A stretch of DNA of 64,000 nt, from NCBI GenBank assembly GCA_963849635.1, contig CAWKIA010000037.1, positions 227,732 to 291,731 of the forward strand. Reading direction: 5' to 3'. Of this stretch, positions 17,750-26,980 are shown one piece after another. Origin of the DNA: CAVRUD01 sp963849635 (GTDB lineage: Bacteria > Chloroflexota > Chloroflexia > Thermomicrobiales > UBA6265). Made by a program: the position numbers and the translations under genes. Position 1 is the stretch's first letter; every line of letters begins with the position of its first letter. Below the pieces are notes generated by a model, which searched no databases, was not told where the DNA came from, and saw only the letters and a list, made by a program, of their open reading frames with translations.

Positions 17750-19112
17750 ATGGGCAGGTATATCCGGCGGATATCGAGCTATGGGCGGGAGATCAAGCTC
17801 TTCCTGCTCTTCAATATGCTGGTCTATATCGGCGTTGGCGTCTTCGCGCTGGTCTTCAACCTGTACCTCTATTCCCTCGACCTGCGCGAGGACTACATCG
17901 GCGCGTTCTCGGCGGTGCAAACGCTCGCAATGGCGGGCGCCGCGCTGTCGATGGGGAAAATCCTCAACCAAGTTCGGCACCTGGCGCTGCATCACCTACG
18001 CCACGGCCGGGTACCTGGTCGTCTCGATCGCGCTCGCGGTCTTCGAGCACCCGATCGTGCTCCTCGTCCTTGCCGCCCTCTTCGGCATAACGCTGGCGCT
18101 GCTCTCGACCACGACGATGCCCTTCATCATCGAATGGGGTCGCCGCGACCAACGCCAAGACATCGCCACCCTTGGCTTCTCGTTGATTTCACTTTCAACC
18201 ACCTTCGGATCGTTGCTCGGCGGCGCCGCCCCGGCAGTAGCGGCAGGCGTCATCCCAGGGGTGGGATCGGAGAGCGCCGGAGCGTACCGCTGGACAATGA
18301 TCTTGGGCACGCTGGTCACGTTTGCCGCGCTCCTGCCGCTCTTGAGGATGACCGAGGCCCGGAACAAGCCGCCTGCCCGAGAGACGGCCGCGGTCAAAGC
18401 GGTGGAGACTCCGGCCGACCGGAAGCAGGTTCGCCGAGATGTAACCGTCTTCGTGGCCATGGGCGGCATCATGAGTCTCGGGGCCGGGATGGTCTTCCCG
18501 TTCTACAATGTCTACCTCAGCTCGCTCGGCGCCAGCACCGGCGAAGTCGGGCTGGTCTATGCGGCGGGTGGCCTTGCCGCCGCGGTGATCGGCCTCTCCG
18601 CCCCCTGGGTTTCCCGGCGCTTCGGCTCGATCTGGGCGGTCTTCTGGGTGCGGCTCTCGATCGCGCCGTTCTATCTCCTACTCATACTGACGCCGAACCT
18701 CTGGCTGGCGATTGCGACCCATCTGGTTCGCCAGACCAGCATCAGCATGGCCTGGCCGATCGACTCGACGTTCATCTCGGAGGTCCTGCCCCCGCGAGCG
18801 CGGGCGAACGTCTTTGGCTACCGCTCCGCCCTGTGGAACCTGGGCTGGTCGATGGCCAGCCTGGCGGGAGGATGGATCATCGTCAAATCGGGCTACGATT
18901 GGACCTTCTTCAGCCTGATCGCGTTCACCGCTATTTCGGTGATCGTCTTCGTGACGTACTACGAACGCCATCCGATGATCCGGGCCGGTCAGATTCCCTC
19001 GGCCCTGCCGCCACGGCGCCGGCTGGCCGCGGCCACAGCCGCAGTTGAGGCAGTGGATCTCGAGCAAGCCGCGACCAAGGAGGACGCCACTCCCCGGACC
19101 AGGGTTGCATGA
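17750..19112 (+). CDS. MFS transporter, frameshifted
   Basis: About 453-aa major facilitator with twelve hydrophobic segments. The N-terminal part (GREIKLFLLFNMLVYIGVG...) is in one frame and from about 17965 (FGTWRCITYATAGYLVV) it continues in another, so one indel splits the gene. MLRMTEARNKPP marks the central loop and ISEVLPPRARANVFGYRSALWNLGWS is a conserved second-half segment. The start could be ATG 17750 or GTG 17735; neither has a strong Shine-Dalgarno. Substrate unknown. The stop overlaps the following lipoprotein start (ATGA). Confidence 0.82.
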
Positions 19113-19654
19113 GGAGATGGATAGTCCTCTCCGCTCTGGCGCTCCTGACCATGCTGGGTGGCTGCGGCGACGACAATGGACCGACATCGGTCGATACGCC
19201 ACCGGGCACGGCGGCGGCGATCGCCAGCCCGGCCGCCACACCACTGTTGGCGGCTACGGCACGGGCGGAGGTTACCGAGGAGGGCTACCTCACCGGCGAT
19301 GGCGTTTGCGAGGCTCGGGTGCCAAAGACCTGGGTCGAAGACGCGCCCGGCACCGGCACGACCAGCGATGGGCACACCTTTTCGGTCTTCGGCAACCAGC
19401 TCGTCGGGCCGGACTCCTGGACGACCGCCGCCAATCTCTTGCGCGATCAAACCAACCGCCAACCGGATGCCCAGCTGTCAGAGAACGACCACTCGGTGCG
19501 CATCACCTACGGCAACGGGGCCGGCCTGGCCTACCGGGTTCGATTCGCGGAGGTCTATTGCGACCTCCGCATAACAGGGACCGGCCGCCAGATCTCAGAG
19601 GCGGAACGGGCAACCTGGGAGAGGGTCATCGCGAGCTTGCAACCGGCAGGGTGA
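19109..19654 (+). CDS. putative lipoprotein of unknown function
   Basis: 181 aa. A short signal MRRWIVLSALALLTMLGGC ends with a lipobox LGGC (Cys at residue 19), so it should be lipid-anchored outside the membrane. A Thr/Pro/Ala-rich linker follows, then a domain of about 120 aa beginning YLTGDGVCEARVPKTWVED that looks like a PsbP/Mog1-type fold in style (single-domain, aromatic-flanked strands), though I cannot assign it. It overlaps the MFS gene by 4 bases, so a role connected with that transporter is possible. Confidence 0.7.
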   Translation: MRRWIVLSALALLTMLGGCGDDNGPTSVDTPPGTAAAIASPAATPLLAATARAEVTEEGYLTGDGVCEARVPKTWVEDAPGTGTTSDGHTFSVFGNQLVGPDSWTTAANLLRDQTNRQPDAQLSENDHSVRITYGNGAGLAYRVRFAEVYCDLRITGTGRQISEAERATWERVIASLQPAG

Positions 19655-19664
19655 GGAGAGAAAC

Positions 19665-19697
19665 GAGTTCCAAGATTCAAGTTCCAAGTTCCAAGTA
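19665..19697. repeat. GTTCCAAGTT short tandem motif
   Basis: GAGTTCCAAG, ATTCAAGTTCCAAG and TTCCAAGTAACG occur head to tail; related to the repeats at 2067-2100 and 34253-34360. Confidence 0.6.
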
Positions 19698-19730
19698 ACG
19701 AGAGGCGTGAGGCGTGAGAGGGAGAAAGGG

Positions 19731-20399
19731 ATGACGGCGAACGGGAAGAAGGCGTTGATGGTATGGGGCGGATGGGAGGGGCACGAGCCGAAGGCGTGCA
19801 CCGACCGGTTCGCGCCGTACTTGCGGGACCAGGGGTTCGAGGTCGAGATATCGGACACGCTGGATGTCTATCTCGACGCGGGCCGGATGAGTGGATTCGA
19901 TCTGGTGGTGCCGGTTTGGACGATGGGGACCATCACGAGAGAGCAGGAGACCGGGCTGCTGACAGCGGTCAAAGCGGGGTTGAACGTGGCGGGATGGCAT
20001 GGAGGCATGGCCGACTCGTTCCGCAATAACACCGAGTACCAGTTCATGGTCGGCGGCCAGTGGGTGGCCCACCCGGGCAACATCATCGACTACACCGTGA
20101 ACATCCTCCCCGGCGACGATCCGATTACCGCCGGTCTGGCCGACTTCGCCATGCACTCGGAGCAGTACTACCTCCATGTCGACCCGTCGAACGAGGTGCT
20201 GGCGACGACGACCTTCACCGGCGAGCATGCCCCCTGGATCGACGGCTCCGTGATGCCGGTGGTCTGGAAGCGGCACTACGGCAAGGCACGCGTGTCCTAT
20301 TGCTCGCTCGGCCACGTTGCCTCCGACTTCGACACGCCCGAAGCTCGCATCCTGGTCGAACGCGGCATGTTGTGGGCCGCGGGGTTGCTGGGCGAGTAG
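19731..20399 (+). CDS. ThuA domain protein (class-I GATase-like fold)
   Basis: 222 aa from ATG 19731, which follows GGGAGAAAGGG. ThuA-like proteins have a flavodoxin/GATase-1-like fold and are found in trehalose and other sugar utilisation clusters. Visible blocks: ALMVWGGWEGHEPKAC, GWHGGMADSFRNNTEYQFMVGGQWVAHPG (the family core around residues 92-120), and VVWKRHYGKARVSYCSLGH near the C-terminus. It is followed 41 bases later by a Gfo/Idh/MocA oxidoreductase, a very common partner, pointing to joint breakdown or remodelling of a sugar. Confidence 0.88.
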   Translation: MTANGKKALMVWGGWEGHEPKACTDRFAPYLRDQGFEVEISDTLDVYLDAGRMSGFDLVVPVWTMGTITREQETGLLTAVKAGLNVAGWHGGMADSFRNNTEYQFMVGGQWVAHPGNIIDYTVNILPGDDPITAGLADFAMHSEQYYLHVDPSNEVLATTTFTGEHAPWIDGSVMPVVWKRHYGKARVSYCSLGHVASDFDTPEARILVERGMLWAAGLLGE

Positions 20400-20440
20400 G
20401 TGCGCCTGATTTACCGTCGATTGCATGCAGGAGCCAAATC

Positions 20441-21541
20441 ATGACCTCACCGCTCGCGGACAATCCGGTCCGCGTTGGCATCGTCGGCTGCGGCGTCATC
20501 AGTGACATCTACCTCAAGAACCTGGGCGCCACTCCTGGGGTCGAGGTGACCGCCTGCGCCGATCTGGTTCCCGAACGGGCCCAGGAGAAAGCCCAGAAAT
20601 ACGGTGTAGCCCGGGCGTGCGGTCCGGATGAGCTGCTGGCGGATTCCGAGATCGAGGTCGTCCTCAACCTGACGATCCCGAACGCCCACGCCTCGGTCGC
20701 CCGCGCCGCCGTCGCCGCCGGGAAGTCGGTCTACAACGAGAAGCCGCTCACGATCGACCTGGAGGAAGGGCGCCGGTTGATCGCCGAGGCTGACGCCCGG
20801 GGGGTGCTGGTCGGCTGTGCCCCGGACACCTTCCTTGGAGGTGGGCTCCAGACCTGCCGGGCCCTGATCGATTCCGGCGCCATCGGTGAGCCTGTGGCGG
20901 CCAATGCCTGGTTCCTGGCCCACGGGCATGAAAGCTGGCACCCGGACCCCGCCTTCTACTACAAGGCAGGGGGAGGGCCGATGTTCGATATGGGACCGTA
21001 CTACCTGACCGCGCTCGTCTCGCTGCTTGGTCCGGTCCGGCGCGTGACTGGGCAGACCCGGATCACGTTCCCGCAGCGAACGATCACCTCGAAGCCCAAG
21101 TACGGAGAGGTGATCGACGTCGAGGTCCCGACCCACGTCACCGGCATCCTGGAGTTTGGCACCGGTGCCATTGGCACAGTGACAACGAGCTTCGATGTCT
21201 GGGCTAGCGAGAATGCTCGCCTGGAAGTCTTCGGCGCGGAGGGCAGCCTGCGCCTGCCCGACCCAAACACCTTTGGCGGGCCAGTCCAGATCCTCAAGAG
21301 TGGGAGCAAGACGTGGGAGGATGTTCCCCTCTCGCACGGCCACACGGAGAACAGTCGCGGACTGGGCGTTACCGATCTCGCGACAGCGCTTCGGGCCGGC
21401 GGGCAGCCCCGCGCTTCAGGAGCCCAGGCCCTTCATGTCCTCGAGATCATGCACGGGATTCACACATCGGCCACCGAAGCCCGGCACATCGACCTGACCA
21501 GTCTCTATTCCCGGCCGCCTGCATTCGAACCGACGACCTGA
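20441..21541 (+). CDS. Gfo/Idh/MocA family oxidoreductase
   Basis: 366 aa. N-terminal Rossmann motif VGIVGCGVISDIYLKN, the conserved EKPLTID segment (residues about 97-103, with catalytic Lys of the EKP motif) and a C-terminal dehydrogenase domain with GGGPMFDMGPYYLTALVSLLG are standard for this NAD(P)-dependent sugar/inositol oxidoreductase superfamily. ATG with AGGAG 8 bases upstream. Likely works with the ThuA protein upstream. Substrate unknown. Confidence 0.92.
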   Translation: MTSPLADNPVRVGIVGCGVISDIYLKNLGATPGVEVTACADLVPERAQEKAQKYGVARACGPDELLADSEIEVVLNLTIPNAHASVARAAVAAGKSVYNEKPLTIDLEEGRRLIAEADARGVLVGCAPDTFLGGGLQTCRALIDSGAIGEPVAANAWFLAHGHESWHPDPAFYYKAGGGPMFDMGPYYLTALVSLLGPVRRVTGQTRITFPQRTITSKPKYGEVIDVEVPTHVTGILEFGTGAIGTVTTSFDVWASENARLEVFGAEGSLRLPDPNTFGGPVQILKSGSKTWEDVPLSHGHTENSRGLGVTDLATALRAGGQPRASGAQALHVLEIMHGIHTSATEARHIDLTSLYSRPPAFEPTT

Positions 21542-21955
21542 TCTCCGCGACACCGACGCAGCAACGATGTGACTCTAAGGCAAGCACACGAACTTGGCCA
21601 CGTTTTATGTAGTCCGGTTCGATTGATTGTCTCAGACAGAGAATGCCTGTCAGGCAAGTACCAGTGTTTTATGCATTGGGAGGATTGATATTTAGCCGAA
21701 CGTGCTATAGAGTGATCTGTGACAGGTGAATAGTAATGGTGGAAAAGTACTGCTCCGCTGGCGGCTGTTAGTAGTGCTTTTGTGCTCCCGTATTAGTACG
21801 CACCTAGATCGCGAAGCTCCGCCGAAGGCAGGCTGTCCTCGCGAATGGACCTGTTCGCGCCAAGTTCGCGCACCACGGTCAAGCCGGGTGGCCATCAAGG
21901 TGGCCAGGCATCGCGGTGGTGAGTGGCGCTGAGGAAGTTGAAGGAAGGGACCTCC
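21542..21955 (+). promoter_or_regulatory. 414-base AT-richer intergenic region with a possible promoter
   Basis: No gene is evident. TTGATA (21685-21690) and TATAGA (21706-21711), 15 bases apart, could drive the LPSTG protein with a leader of about 240 bases. The leader has a possible long hairpin (CACCACGG near 21872 with CGGTGGTG near 21913) and a direct repeat GGTGGCCA, but no riboswitch that I recognise. Confidence 0.35.
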
Positions 21956-22854
21956 GTGGACGGTGATCGATTCGACGATTGGAGCCGACGACTTGCTCGC
22001 CAACAGTCTCGGCGAACGGTAGTCAAGGCCGGGTTGGGTGCCGCGGTGCTTGGTGGCGCACTCGCCAGCCGGCAGGCGGCCTCGGCGCAGGGAAACCCGA
22101 ACGAAGACTGCCCGGCCGGAACTTCGTTACTTATTAAGTTCGAGGGCTTCGGGACGGTTACCGTCGGCGTGCCGATCGTGTCCGGCACGGTCATCATCAC
22201 TCCCACGACCGTCAAGGGCGCCGGCGACGTCATCAGCTCCGCGCCGGGCGCCATGGGTGAGTTGATCTCGTTCACGTTCGTGTCGGCCAATCTGGTCTCG
22301 GCCGTCGTTGTTAAGTCAGGTCAGGTTGCGGCAACTACTCCGTACAACCCGGCCGTCAATGCGGGTGGACCGCTCACTACACCCGCGTCCAACCAAGCTG
22401 GGATTCCCCAGGGAATCAGCAACATCCAGTTCTGCGTCTCAACCGGGACCACCACGACCACGACGACCACTGCCGCTCCGACGACGACCACTACGACTTC
22501 GACGACCACGACCACCACGACGTCGACTACGTCACCACCGACAACAACCACGACGACGACCCCTGATCCGGGCACAACCACGACAACCACCACCGCGCCG
22601 CCGACCACGACCACGACCACGACACCCGACCCGGGGACCACCACGACGACCACGACCAAACATCCGACCACGACGACAACCAAGCACCCGTCGAAGACGA
22701 CCACACCTCGACACCGGTCGTCATCCTGCCCAGCACCGGCGCCGGGTCCGGAGAATCGGACGAGGCGAGCGCCGGACCGGTCCTGGCGATCATGGGAGCC
22801 GTCGCAATTGCGGGGCGCTCACTCGTTCGACGATTCCGGAACGGAGAGACGTAG
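21956..22854 (+). CDS. Tat-exported Thr-rich surface protein with LPSTG cell-wall sorting signal, frameshifted
   Basis: About 299 aa from GTG 21956 (AAGGAAGGG 7 bases upstream). Starts with an acidic leader and a twin-arginine signal (RRTVVKAGLGAAVLGGALA). A compact domain of about 110 aa follows (DCPAGTSLLIKFEGFGTV...), then a stalk of 80-90 residues almost purely Thr with Pro/Asp/Lys (22447-22700). A one-base shift near 22690 opens the true C-terminus in the other frame: VVILPSTG (LPSTG at 22726-22740), a short acidic stretch, a hydrophobic segment VLAIMGAVAIAG and a basic tail RRFRNGET. This is a textbook sorting signal, so the protein should be anchored to the envelope by a sortase. Confidence 0.82.
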
Positions 22855-22895
22855 ACCGCGGCAGAACCAAACTCCATAAGGCGCAGCAACGAGTG

Positions 22896-22928
22896 GAGGC
22901 GCCCCTGCCGGATCGGCAGGGGCGCCTC
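22896..22928 (+). terminator. strong hairpin, likely terminator of the LPSTG gene
   Basis: 15-bp perfect stem (22896-22910 with 22914-22928, GAGGCGCCCCTGCCG arm), 3-base loop. No U-tract follows, so factor-dependent or bidirectional function is possible. Confidence 0.7.
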
Positions 22929-22975
22929 TGCGTGCAGCGATCGATGTCGCACTCTGCCCAATATCGTGTGGGCTT

Positions 22976-24132
22976 TGTGGAAGTCCAGACACATGTGAGA
23001 CGTGGGCGGGGATGAAGTGAGGGGATCGCCCCGGGTATCTTGGGGGTGCTTACTCACAAGATGCAGGAGATCCCTCATGGCCAAGCATAGCAAGCGGAAC
23101 CGGCGCCGGATGCACCAAGCCGGGATGGGTGGCGGCTTCCGGATGGTCCGCCAGGTGCCGGTCCGGTTCCAGCGCCGCCTGCCCCAGGCCGCGCCCCTCA
23201 GTCCCGAGGCCCAGTACCGGCTGCGCTGCCTGGAGCACGCGGACCGGACCAGCGTCCGCGAGGCGTCCCGTGCCTTCCAGGTGCCGGTCTCGACGATCTA
23301 CCGCTGGCGCAGACGCTTCCGCCCCGACGACCTCACCACGCTGGAGCCCCGCTCGCGCCGCCCTCATCGGACCCGGCGCGCGACCTGGACCGCAGCGCAG
23401 GAGTCTGCGGTTTTGGCCCTGCGCCAGCAACACCCCCGCATGGGCAAGGGGCCGCTCCGGGTCCTGCTGGCGCAGCAAGGGCACCACCTGAGCGCGTCGA
23501 TGATCGGCCGGATGCTGGGCAGCCTGCGCCGCCGCACCCTGCTGCGCGAGCCCCATACGGTGCGGGTTCGGCGCGAACGGCCCCAACGGCCGTATGCCAC
23601 GCGGGTGCCCAAGGACAAGCGCACCCCGACCGAGCCCGGCGCCCTGGTCCAGCTCGACACGATGCACCTGCGCCCCTGCCCGGCGTCGAACGCCGCCAGT
23701 TCACCGCCATCGACGTCGTCAGCCGCTGCGCCGTGGCCGGGGTCCGGGCGACGGCCTCGGCGGGGACCGCGACGGCCTTTCTGGACGAGCTCCTCGCCCG
23801 GATGCCGGTGCCCGTCCAGGCCATCCAGGTCGACGGGGGCAGTGAGTTCATGGCGGGGTTCGAGACGGCCTGCCGGGAGCGGGGCATCGCCCTCTACGTG
23901 TTGCCGCCGCGCTCCCCCAAGCTCAACGGCCGGGTCGAGCGCCTCAACGGTACCGCCCGGCGCGAGTTCTGGGAGTGCTACGAGGGCGACCTCGACTTAC
24001 CTGCGCTCCAAGCCGCCTTGCGCGCCTGGGAGCACCACTACAATACGGTCCGACCCCACCAAGCCCTCGGGTACCAAACCCCCGCTGCCTTCCTTTCCTC
24101 CCAGTCGTTCTCACATGTATCGAACTAGGACA
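22976..24132 (+). mobile_element. IS481-like insertion sequence with 4-bp target duplication
   Basis: About 1157 bp. The left end TGTGGAAGTCCAGACACATG and the right end (reverse complement) TGTCCTAGTTCGATACATG share an imperfect inverted repeat beginning TGT and ending in a perfect ACATGTGAGA (22991-23000 and 24109-24118). The flanks show GCTT at 22972-22975 and 24133-24136, a candidate 4-bp target duplication. It carries one transposase gene whose stop falls in the right repeat, as often seen in this family. It inserted between the LPSTG gene terminator and a FadR-type regulator. Confidence 0.75.
23077..24128 (+). CDS. IS481-like DDE transposase, frameshifted
   Basis: About 350 aa. N-terminal helix-turn-helix region (SVREASRAFQVPVSTIYRWRRRF) then an integrase-core (rve) domain: first Asp in VQLDTMHL, second in IQVDGGSEFM and the Glu in NGRVERLNGTARREFWE; the tail YNTVRPHQALGYQTPAAFL is characteristic of IS481/IS3-type transposases. 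After VQLDTMHLRP (about 23680) the frame shifts by one base, which would inactivate it unless it is a sequencing indel. ATG 23077 with AGGAGA upstream. Confidence 0.85.
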
Positions 24133-24227
24133 GCTTGTTGACAGGGCTAGGGGCCGTTGCTACCATCCCGGTATTGGTCTGACAACATGACGATTAGGCC
24201 GCACTGCCACACGCTGCCGAGGGATCG

Positions 24228-24998
24228 ATGGGTTTTCGCTCCGTCATCCTGACCCGCTCCTACGAGCAGGTCGTCGAGCAAATCCAAGACGGCATCCGGG
24301 CCGGCACCCTGGTCCCCGGCCAGCGCCTCCCGACCGAGCGCGAACTCGGCGAGAGCTTTGGTGTGAGCCGGGCGGTCGTCCGCGAAGCCCTCAAGGTGCT
24401 TTCCGCGATGGGGTTGGTCGAATCACGGCAGGGGAGCGGCAACTACATCGCCTCGAATCCCGTTCCATCTATCACCCGTGCCCTGATCCTCTCGGCTACG
24501 CCGCAGGAGGAGTCCCTCCTGGCACTCTTCGAGGTGCGCGAACCGCTCGAAGCCCTGGCGGCCCGCCGGGCGGCGGAACGCCGTACACCTGAGCAGGCGG
24601 CCACGATCGTCGAAGCCGCCGAGGTAACGATCAGATCCGGTGAAACCGACGACCTCGACCTCTTCAGTGTGGGAGACCTTGCCCTTCACCGCGGAATCTT
24701 CGCGGCCGCCGGCAACCCCTATCTCACGACCGTCTCCAGCGCGGTGCGCGAGGTCCTCAATCACGCCCTCCACTTGGTCACCCGACTCACCGGAACCGTG
24801 CCCGCCGCCGCCGCGCAGCACGTTCGCATCGCCACCGCCATCAGCTTGCAAGATGCCGACGCAGCCGAGGCCGAGATGGCCGCCCACATCCGCTACAACG
24901 CCGATGCACTGCGGGACATGATCGCCGCGGGTCATATCGTCGGCACCAGCCGGATCGGTGACCGGGTTGGTGCACGGGTGGAGCGCAGGGTCTCCTGA
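24228..24998 (+). CDS. FadR/GntR-family transcriptional regulator (FCD domain)
   Basis: 256 aa. The N-terminal winged helix contains PGQRLPTERELGESFGVSRAVVREALKVLSAMGLVESRQGSGNYI (residues about 31-76), the GntR signature. The C-terminal all-helical FCD ligand domain shows LFEVREPLEALAARRAAER, DLALHRGIFAAAGNPYL (metal-binding Asp/His) and a late HVRIATAI. FadR-subfamily members commonly repress sugar-acid or organic-acid catabolism genes. It stands directly upstream of the ABC uptake and catabolic genes (24.9-39.3 kb) in the same direction and is their likely regulator. Confidence 0.9.
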   Translation: MGFRSVILTRSYEQVVEQIQDGIRAGTLVPGQRLPTERELGESFGVSRAVVREALKVLSAMGLVESRQGSGNYIASNPVPSITRALILSATPQEESLLALFEVREPLEALAARRAAERRTPEQAATIVEAAEVTIRSGETDDLDLFSVGDLALHRGIFAAAGNPYLTTVSSAVREVLNHALHLVTRLTGTVPAAAAQHVRIATAISLQDADAAEAEMAAHIRYNADALRDMIAAGHIVGTSRIGDRVGARVERRVS

Positions 24999-25108
24999 AC
25001 TTCTGAGGGAAAGGGGGCATATTTTCAATCTCGTCTGACACCACCTGATTTGAGACCGATCCGATGTGGGTTCGGCACTCGCTGAACGAGCAATCAAGGA
25101 GGTCGAAG

Positions 25109-26704
25109 GTGACCACACAGAGATTGAACCGGCGCCAGTTGATGGGCACTGGCGCGGCAATGGCGGGCGGACTGGCGCTTGGCGGCGGGATTCGCCCCGG
25201 ACGGCTCGGAGCGCAGACGCCTCCCGCACGCCAGTATTCCGGCCAGATCGTGATCGCGATCCTGGGCGGCGAGGCCGCCGAGGAACCCGCCCGTCAGGCC
25301 GTGGTCGATGCTTACCGTGCGCTTCAGCCTGATGTCGAAGTGCTGTGGGAGCCGCAGGATCTGGAAGCCGCCGAGTACACCACGTTTTTGGGCACCCTGC
25401 TATCCGCTGGCGACATCCGCGAGGACATTGTCTCGGGCAACTACCAGTCCGAATTCCGCGGCTATGTCAACTTCGATGAGTATCGCGTCAACGTCAATCA
25501 GTACACCGGCCAGACCTGGGATCAGGACCTGAACTGGGACTTCTTCCGGGCCGTCAACGCCACCGGGGAGCGGATCATGCTCCCGACCCGTTCCGTGCAC
25601 ATTAACTGGTTCTACAACCAGGATCTCTTCGAGCAGGCCGGGGTGGCCGCACCGACCACCTGGACCGAGTTTGCCAGTGCCTGCGCCGCACTGAAGGAAT
25701 CCGGGGTCACCCCGATCGCCGGGAACTATGACTACCAGATCCCGCAATGGTTCGCTGAGGTCTACTTCGACCAGTACCACGTCAACTGGATCGAGACCGT
25801 CCGGGCCCAGCCGGGTGACTGGAACTACGACCCGGCCCTCGACGACGCCTACAGCGGCGACTTTACCGACCCGTTCATCCACAACACCTATACCTATAGC
25901 CCACAACGTTTCCTGGCCGCCGTCCGAGACGGCGTACTGCGCTTTGATACGCCGGAGATCACCGACATCATGCGCAACATGTCGACGATCTTCCCCGAGT
26001 ACGCCACCGGCGATTTCTATGTGATCCAGGGCGACGCCATGTACAACGCCTTCCTGCAACAGCAGGTGGCGATCATGCCGAGCGGCACCTGGACACTGAC
26101 CTCCCTGGCGCAGGACCTGGAAGCGCTCACTCCGGAGCGGATCGCCCAACTGGAGCTTCCGGAAGGGACCGAGATCTCGGCCTTCAATTGGGGCACCTTC
26201 GAGAACCCGACGATGGAGGGCGACCTGGTCAAGTCCCCGGTCCGCTCGGTCGAATCCGCCACCGGCGAGTACCTCAGCATCGTCAACAAGAACCAGGAAC
26301 AGACCGATATGGTCATCGACTTCCTGCAGTTCTTCACATCGTCGGCGGGCTACCAGACCTGGATCGACGCCCAGGCAGCGCTGCCGGTCGCCTTTGCCCC
26401 ATCCGGTCCGGTCGAGGTTCGCAATGTGACCGATCCGCCGGAAATCCAGGAACTCTTCTCTCAGGTTTCGCTCATTGGCAATGCCGAACTGAACTACACC
26501 GGATTCTGGACCTCCCCGGCTACCGGCAACATCATGCAGGACGCCCGCAACCTCTTCAAAGAGGGCCTGGACGGCACCAAGAGCCCGGAGGAGTACGCGA
26601 CCGCCCTCCAGGTGTACATCACCGACAACTTCGACGCGATCCTGGAATCGACCGGCTTGACCTCGGCCGATCTTGACGATCCATCGCGACAGCCCGGGAC
26701 ATAA
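25109..26704 (+). CDS. extracellular sugar-type substrate-binding protein (Tat signal)
   Basis: 531 aa from GTG 25109, preceded by AAGGAGGT at ideal distance. Tat-like signal NRRQLMGTGAAMAGGLALGGG. Mature part matches family-1 solute-binding proteins of carbohydrate ABC importers: QIVIAILGGEAAEEPARQ, then TWTEFASACAALKESGVTPIA (about residues 195-215), YVIQGDAMYNAFLQQQVAIMPSGTWTL (about 308-335) and DMVIDFLQFFTSSAGYQTWI. It is larger than the usual 400-450 aa. Partner permeases follow at 26981 and 29079. The sugar is unknown. Confidence 0.87.
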   Translation: MTTQRLNRRQLMGTGAAMAGGLALGGGIRPGRLGAQTPPARQYSGQIVIAILGGEAAEEPARQAVVDAYRALQPDVEVLWEPQDLEAAEYTTFLGTLLSAGDIREDIVSGNYQSEFRGYVNFDEYRVNVNQYTGQTWDQDLNWDFFRAVNATGERIMLPTRSVHINWFYNQDLFEQAGVAAPTTWTEFASACAALKESGVTPIAGNYDYQIPQWFAEVYFDQYHVNWIETVRAQPGDWNYDPALDDAYSGDFTDPFIHNTYTYSPQRFLAAVRDGVLRFDTPEITDIMRNMSTIFPEYATGDFYVIQGDAMYNAFLQQQVAIMPSGTWTLTSLAQDLEALTPERIAQLELPEGTEISAFNWGTFENPTMEGDLVKSPVRSVESATGEYLSIVNKNQEQTDMVIDFLQFFTSSAGYQTWIDAQAALPVAFAPSGPVEVRNVTDPPEIQELFSQVSLIGNAELNYTGFWTSPATGNIMQDARNLFKEGLDGTKSPEEYATALQVYITDNFDAILESTGLTSADLDDPSRQPGT

Positions 26705-26764
26705 GGACGGCGTCCGGCAACCGGCAACCGGCAACAGCGAGTATCGCTGTCACCACGGCCTAAC

Positions 26765-26914
26765 CTGTCATCCCGAGCTTGTCGAAGGTTCTCGAACCGC
26801 ACCGTGCCAAGACGAAGCCTCGACCTTCGAGATAACGGCACCACATTCGTTTAGACGGCGGCACCATCGGAGCGCCGTCTCAATCGAGATCCATCGACAA
26901 GCTCGGGATGACAG
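26765..26914. repeat. 150-bp dispersed palindromic repeat
   Basis: TCATCCCGAGCTTGTCGA on the left arm and TCGACAAGCTCGGGATGA on the right arm are perfect reverse complements about 110 bases apart. The unit sits between a substrate-binding protein gene and its permease gene, where such hairpins often lower downstream expression. A related unit is at 53778-53894. Confidence 0.8.
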
Positions 26915-26980
26915 GGAGGTCGGGGCGTCCGCAGAGCATTCTGACGCTCAACCAAGGACACCTGGATAGGGAACTTGCCC

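Noticed and set aside
21600..21640. GGTTCGATTGA segment as part of a tRNA T-loop
   Set aside because: No matching acceptor stem, anticodon arm or D-arm could be built around it; no tRNA was identified in the window.
22447..22700. Regular ACC/ACG repeats that could look like a CRISPR or microsatellite array
   Set aside because: They encode a Thr-rich stalk in frame with a signal peptide and a sorting signal; there are no unique spacers of constant length.
25400..26734. A 444-codon minus-strand open frame opposite the first binding-protein gene
   Set aside because: Plus-strand gene has signal peptide, conserved motifs and an ideal Shine-Dalgarno; the antisense frame is a GC-content artefact.
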